From NCBI RefSeq assembly GCF_017356015.1, contig NZ_JAFIQV010000011.1, positions 1 to 64,000 on the forward strand: a stretch of 64,000 nt of DNA, given 5' to 3'. The DNA is from Azospirillum sp. SYSU D00513. Lineage in GTDB: Bacteria; Pseudomonadota; Alphaproteobacteria; Azospirillales; Azospirillaceae. The first letter of the stretch is position 1, and each line of letters starts with the position of its first letter. Made by a program: the position numbers and the translations under genes. Shown here piece after piece: positions 58,292 through 64,000 of this stretch. The notes beneath the pieces were generated by a model. The model was given only the letters and a program-made list of their open reading frames with translations, did no database searches and was not told where the DNA came from.

Positions 58292-58428
58292 GATGGGTCC
58301 TTCCGGAGAGGCGGAAACTTGTGCGTCATTCCCGCATCCGCTTTACGGGGCCTGCATGTTCTTCAGTACGAAATTCTTCTGAAAGACATTCACTGAGCCG
58401 TCAACGCGGCGTTGCCTGGAACAACGGC

Positions 58429-58448
58429 CCCCTCCCCGTGGGGAGGGG
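58429..58448 (-). terminator. Possible hairpin after pyrG
   Basis: CCCCTCCCC and GGGGAGGGG lie around a 2-base loop, starting 9 bases past the pyrG stop. The loop is tight, and no T-run follows on the minus strand, so it is a weak candidate. Confidence 0.35.
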
Positions 58449-58456
58449 ACCGCCGA

Positions 58457-60100
<1,644 letters not shown>

Positions 60101-60178
60101 TTAGAGCCTGTTCCGTTCCCGAAATAGGTAACCGCCACCGCCGGGAAATCTCCCGGCCATGGCACGCTCCCCAAAGGA

Positions 60179-60208
60179 AAGAGGCGGCTTTCGGGGGTGC
60201 CGCCTCTT
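60179..60208 (-). terminator. secG terminator
   Basis: A perfect 10-bp stem AAGAGGCGGC / GCCGCCTCTT with a 10-base loop; on the minus strand TTTCCTTTGG follows. It lies 74 bases past the secG stop. Confidence 0.8.
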
Positions 60209-60281
60209 CGTCAAGCATCCGGCCTTACGGGCCGTGCGGGAGGCGTGTGACCGCCTCCGCGGGACTGTCCGCCGCGGCGCC

Positions 60282-60614
60282 TTACTGGGCGACCGGCGGG
60301 GCGGGCTGCGCGGGCGCCGCCGGCTGGGCCGGCGCGGTCGGCTGCGCCGGCGTGGCGGGCAGCGTGTCGATGATCGAGGCCGGGCGGCTGTGGCTGCCGG
60401 ACAGGATCGCCAGGACCATGCTGGTGACCATGAAGCAGCCGGCGATGATCGCGGTGGTGCGGGTCAGCAGGTTGGCGGTGCCGCGGGCGCTCATCATGCC
60501 GCCCATGTTGCCGCCGCCGATCCCGAGCCCGCCGCCTTCCGACCGCTGGATCAGGATGACGCCGATCAGCGTCACCGCGAGCAGGAGGTGGATGACCAGT
60601 ATCACCGTTTCCAT
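60282..60614 (-). CDS. secG: Preprotein translocase subunit SecG
   Basis: The 110-aa product of the SecYEG channel has two transmembrane helices (VILVIHLLLAVTLIGVILIQ and AIIAGCFMVTSMVLAIL) around the conserved SEGGGLGIGGG loop. The C-terminal tail is a Pro/Ala/Gln repeat (TPAQP, APAQP), common in alphaproteobacterial SecG. The ATG at 60614 is chosen because the upstream frame is unlike the family. It stands between tpiA and pyrG. Confidence 0.95.
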   Translation of the reverse strand: METVILVIHLLLAVTLIGVILIQRSEGGGLGIGGGNMGGMMSARGTANLLTRTTAIIAGCFMVTSMVLAILSGSHSRPASIIDTLPATPAQPTAPAQPAAPAQPAPPVAQ

Positions 60615-60852
60615 GAAACCCGTTCCTTGCCCATTCCCTTGAGAGCGCCTTGCCACCCGTCCGCCATCGCGGTGCGGGGGAGCGCCCAAACCGATAACGC
60701 GCCACGGATCCCTCGTCGGGACCCGGGCGCGTGCCGGCCATATCTAGCGCGCTCCGGCGGCGGACGCCAGAGCGTATTTCGATCCCCTTCCGGACCGGCC
60801 TTCCGGCGCGGCGTTCCGCCGCATCCCACGGTCGGGCGCTGAAGCTGGTCGG

Positions 60853-61614
60853 TCAGCGGCAGGCGGCGGCGATGGCCCAGAAATCCTCGGCCTTCAGCGA
60901 CGCGCCGCCGACCAGCGCGCCGTCCACATTCTCCACCGCCATCAGCTCCGCCGCGTTCGACGGCTTCACGGAACCGCCGTAGAGGACGCGCACCGCGCCG
61001 GCGTCGGACAGGGCCTTGCCCAGTTCCGCGCGGATGTGCGCGTGCATGGCCCGGACATCGTCCGGCGTCGCCGTCTTGCCGGTGCCGATGGCCCAGACCG
61101 GCTCGTAGGCGATGACCGTGTTGGAGGCGTTCGCCCCCTCCGGCAGGGAGCCGGCGAGCTGCCCCGCCACGACCGATTCGGCCTGGCCGGCGTCGCGCTG
61201 CGCTTCGGTTTCGCCGACGCAGATGATGGCGACCAGCCCCTCGGCATGGGCCGCCTTCGCCTTCGCGGCGACCAGCGCGTCGCTTTCGCCGTGGTCGGCG
61301 CGGCGCTCCGAATGGCCGAGGATGACGAAGGCGCAGCCGGCGTCCTTCAGCATCACCGGGCTGACGTCGCCGGTGTGGGCGCCGGACGTCTTGAAGGAGC
61401 AGTCCTGGCCGCCCAGCGCCAACGGGCTTCCCTTGATGGCCTCCCCGACCGGGAACAGCAGCGGAAAGGGCGGGCAGACCAGCATGTCGAACGGCACGGC
61501 TCCGGCCCCGTTCAGACGGCCGGCGAGGCTCGACGCCAGATCCAGCCCATCGGCCTTCAGGCCGTTCATCTTCCAGTTCCCGGCGATCAGTTTGCGGCGC
61601 TCGGCCATGGCCAT
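60853..61614 (-). CDS. tpiA: Triosephosphate isomerase
   Basis: The 253-aa glycolytic enzyme has Asn/Lys in AGNWKMNG, the catalytic His in [10 protein letters not shown], the catalytic Glu in [12 protein letters not shown] and the phosphate loop [15 protein letters not shown] 61614 follows GGGGGA at 6 bases; ATG 61608 is also possible. It is divergent from ppiD across ~180 bases. Confidence 0.97.
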   Translation of the reverse strand: MAMAERRKLIAGNWKMNGLKADGLDLASSLAGRLNGAGAVPFDMLVCPPFPLLFPVGEAIKGSPLALGGQDCSFKTSGAHTGDVSPVMLKDAGCAFVILGHSERRADHGESDALVAAKAKAAHAEGLVAIICVGETEAQRDAGQAESVVAGQLAGSLPEGANASNTVIAYEPVWAIGTGKTATPDDVRAMHAHIRAELGKALSDAGAVRVLYGGSVKPSNAAELMAVENVDGALVGGASLKAEDFWAIAAACR

Positions 61615-61794
61615 GCGGTCCCCCAAGGCAAATGTTTCTTGTAAGCGCACCCTGTCTAGCAAGGCGGGAAGCCCTTTGCCATTCGTCCAAGGGTACCAAT
61701 CCGGGGGAAAAGGGAGGTTGCCGGGCCAGTCCACCCTATCTATGATGCGCCGCCTTGCGGCCTATGGCCGAGTTCTTGCTAATTTCCGGGTCCC

Positions 61795-63675
61795 ATGCTC
61801 CAGCTCATCCGCGGCTTTGCCGGTTCTTGGGTCACCAAGATCCTGTTCGTGCTCCTGATCCTCAGCTTCGGTGCCTGGGGCATCGGCGACATGACGACGG
61901 CCGGCACCTCCAGCACGGTGGCCAAGGTCGGCGACAAGCCGGTCGACCGCGCCGAACTCGACCTGGAATTCCGCCGGCAGGTGGAACGGCTGCGCCCGAT
62001 GGTCGGCGGCAGCCTGACCCTGGAGCAGGCGCGCCAGTTCGGCCTGCTGGACCAGTCCCTGTCGACGCTGGTGCAGCGCGCCCTTTACGACCAGGTGGCG
62101 CGTGACCTGGGCATCGTCGTCAGCGACGAGGTGATCCGGCAGCGCATCGCCGACGAGCCGGCCTTCCGGAACCCGCAGGGCCAGTTCGACCCGGAGCAGT
62201 TCCGCACCGTCCTGCGCAACAACCAGCTCACCGAGGACGCCTATGTCAGCATCATGCGCCGCGAGATCGCGCGCGAGCTGGCCGTGGCCGGGGTGCTGTC
62301 CGGCGTCAGCGCGCCCAAGCCGCTGACCGAGGCTCTCTACCGCCACCGCGCCGAGAAGCGCGTCGCCGAGGTGATCACCCTGCCGAACGCGGTGGTGGGC
62401 GACGTCGGCACGCCGGACGACGCGGCGGTCCAGAAATACTACGATGACCATCAGGTCCGCTTCACGGCGCCGGAATACCGCGCCCTGACCGTCGCGCGCC
62501 TCTCGCCGGAGGAGGTCGCCAAGGACATCCCGGTGTCCGACGAGGAGCTGCGCGCCGCCTACACCGAGCGCGAGGACGAGTTCGGCACCCCGGAACGCCG
62601 CTCCATCCAGATGGTGCTGGCCGACGACGAAGCGCTGGCGAGGCGCATCGCCGAGGCCGCCAAGACCAAGGGCCTCGCAGAGGCCGCGAAGGAGGCCGGC
62701 GTCGAACCGATCGCGCTCGACAACGTGGCCCGCAACGAGCTGCCGGAGCTGGGAGACGCCGCCTTCGCGCTGGACAGCGGTGCCGTCAGCGAGCCGATCA
62801 AGACCGCGCTGGGCTGGCACGTGCTGGGCGTGACCGAGGTGCAGCCGGGCTCCTCCAAGAGCTTCGAGGAGGTCCGCGATGAGCTTCTCGCCACGCTGAA
62901 GCGCGAGAAGGCCGTGGACTCCGTCTATTCCATCGCGAACGGCGCCGACGACCAGCTCGCCAGCGGCGCTCCGTTGGAAGAGGTCGCCCAGTCCAAGGGC
63001 CTGACCCTCGTGAAGATCCCGGCTGTGGACAACAGCGGCCAGACCCCCGAGGGCAAGGCCGCCGAGGGCGTGCCCAACCTGGCGGAGATCCTGCCGGCGG
63101 CCTTCCAGCAGGCGTCCGGCACCACCTCGAACCTGACCGAGGGTACCGGCAACGCCTTCTACGCGGTGCGCGTCGACGGCATCACCCCGGCGGCGCCGAA
63201 GCCGCTGGACCAGGTTCGCGCCGAGGTCGTCGCCGCCTGGCAGGGGGAAGAACGCGCCAAGCGCGCCGCCGCCAAGGCCGAGGAGCTGGCCAACCGCCTG
63301 AAGCAGGAGCCGGGTGCCGCCATCGAGACCGTCGCCGCGGAAGCCGGCGGCGTCCTCTCCGTCACGGCGCCCTTCACCCGCGACGCCCGCGCGGTCGAGA
63401 CCCTGCCCGGCGATCTGGTGCGCCGCCTGTTCGCCGCGAAGCCCGGCGAGGTGGTGACCGGATCCGGTCCGCAGGTCCAGACCGTCGCCCGTCTGAAGGA
63501 GGTCATTCCCGCCGACCCGGCCGCGCCCGGCGCCGAGATCGCCCCGGTGGAGGCGACCGTGTCCCAGGGGCTGGAGGGCGACATCGTCGCGCAGCTCGGC
63601 GCGGCACTCCAGCAGGACTACCCGGTCGAGGTCTACCGCGACCGCATCGACCAGTTCTTCGCCACCCCCAACTGA
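61795..63675 (+). CDS. ppiD: PpiD-like periplasmic folding chaperone
   Basis: The 626-aa protein has one N-terminal transmembrane helix (KILFVLLILSFGAWGIG) that anchors it in the inner membrane, a SurA-N-like region and a central parvulin-type PPIase domain (VPERRSIQM... pattern; LPELGDAAFALDSGAVSEPIKT and GWHVLGVTEVQPG). It folds outer-membrane and exported proteins. It begins with ATG at 61795 and precedes trpE by 55 bases. Confidence 0.93.
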   Translation: MLQLIRGFAGSWVTKILFVLLILSFGAWGIGDMTTAGTSSTVAKVGDKPVDRAELDLEFRRQVERLRPMVGGSLTLEQARQFGLLDQSLSTLVQRALYDQVARDLGIVVSDEVIRQRIADEPAFRNPQGQFDPEQFRTVLRNNQLTEDAYVSIMRREIARELAVAGVLSGVSAPKPLTEALYRHRAEKRVAEVITLPNAVVGDVGTPDDAAVQKYYDDHQVRFTAPEYRALTVARLSPEEVAKDIPVSDEELRAAYTEREDEFGTPERRSIQMVLADDEALARRIAEAAKTKGLAEAAKEAGVEPIALDNVARNELPELGDAAFALDSGAVSEPIKTALGWHVLGVTEVQPGSSKSFEEVRDELLATLKREKAVDSVYSIANGADDQLASGAPLEEVAQSKGLTLVKIPAVDNSGQTPEGKAAEGVPNLAEILPAAFQQASGTTSNLTEGTGNAFYAVRVDGITPAAPKPLDQVRAEVVAAWQGEERAKRAAAKAEELANRLKQEPGAAIETVAAEAGGVLSVTAPFTRDARAVETLPGDLVRRLFAAKPGEVVTGSGPQVQTVARLKEVIPADPAAPGAEIAPVEATVSQGLEGDIVAQLGAALQQDYPVEVYRDRIDQFFATPN

Positions 63676-63730
63676 TCCCGCCCCGAACCGATCACGCATC
63701 AAACCGATCACGCCTTTCAAGGGTACCGCC

Positions 63731-64000
63731 GTGAACGTCCAGCCCGAATTCACCGCCTTCGACCTCGCCTATGCCGCGGGCAAGCCGCAGGTGGTTTGGA
63801 CCACGCGGGTCAGCGACCTGGAGACGCCCGTCTCCGCCTACATGAAGCTGGCCGACGGGCGCCCCTTCGGCTTCCTTCTGGAATCGGCGGAGCGCGGGGC
63901 GGGCTCCCGCCGCGACCGCTATTCGGTGATCGGTTTCAAACCGGACCTTGTGTGGCGCTGCAACCGGACCCAGGCCTCGGTCAACCGCAGGGCGCTGCAC
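63731..64000 (+). CDS. trpE: Anthranilate synthase component I, partial
   Basis: The first 90 codons are in the window; the gene continues past the edge. The GTG start (MNVQPEFTAFDLAYAAG) is followed by LETPVSAYMKLADG, FLLESAERG and DRYSVIGFKPDLVWR, the N-terminal domain typical of TrpE. It begins tryptophan synthesis. The adjacency ppiD-trpE is usual in Rhodospirillales. The catalytic domain is outside the window. Confidence 0.9.
   Translation, partial: MNVQPEFTAFDLAYAAGKPQVVWTTRVSDLETPVSAYMKLADGRPFGFLLESAERGAGSRRDRYSVIGFKPDLVWRCNRTQASVNRRALH

Overview
The window is strongly GC-rich chromosomal DNA from an alphaproteobacterium, most likely Azospirillum or another Rhodospirillales genus. The placement is inferred from gene content and gene order: tpiA-secG-pyrG-kdsA-eno on one strand next to ppiD-trpE, a yfgM-bamB-der operon, a partial aerobic-type cobalamin cluster with cobO and cobP, and many LuxR-type response regulators. 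Nearly all of it is coding. No rRNA, tRNA, CRISPR array, prophage or intact transposase was seen. The last gene (trpE) runs off the right edge.

Layout. 1-8.4 kb is housekeeping: MlaE/MlaF lipid transport, methionine aminopeptidase with a NUDIX hydrolase and a thioredoxin-like protein, radA-cvpA-purF and an SDR. 8.4-10.4 kb is a small accessory islet: a long gene-free stretch with a nested hairpin, a stand-alone Cas2/SinR-like protein, a decayed LysE-family remnant and a MntA/HepT toxin-antitoxin pair. 10.4-13.8 kb holds der, bamB and a YfgM-like gene. 14.3-17.5 kb carries three LuxR-type response regulators without sensor kinases, separated by long AT-richer intergenic regions; one lacks the phosphoacceptor Asp. 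17.8-22.3 kb has two very small membrane proteins, an AAA/STAND-like ATPase and kup.

22.4-30.6 kb is the most distinctive part. It holds seven tightly packed genes: two sugar-nucleotide epimerases, a B12-binding radical SAM enzyme, a family 4 glycosyltransferase and three tandem CgeB-like glycosyltransferases. Together they look like an uncharacterised pathway for a modified glycan or glycoconjugate. A PAS-GGDEF diguanylate cyclase follows, then cobalamin genes (cobC, cbiB, cobQ, cobO, cobP), a UDP-glucuronate decarboxylase, a cupin and hydrolases. The B12 pathway and UDP-xylose supply could feed the radical SAM and glycosyltransferase genes, but this is inference.

41-56 kb is a mixed region: a Clp-fold periplasmic protein, a voltage-gated-type K+ channel with a C-terminal zinc ribbon, an aminotransferase, RlpA, an orphan FliN, a tandem rhodanese, MurJ, an esterase, an unusual ParA-like ATPase fused to a long linker and N-terminal domain, a Pro-rich protein, a single-domain receiver, and a type I secretion pair whose ABC signature motif is degenerate. 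56-64 kb returns to core metabolism: eno, kdsA, pyrG, secG, tpiA, ppiD and trpE. Strong hairpin terminators separate several convergent units and are listed individually.
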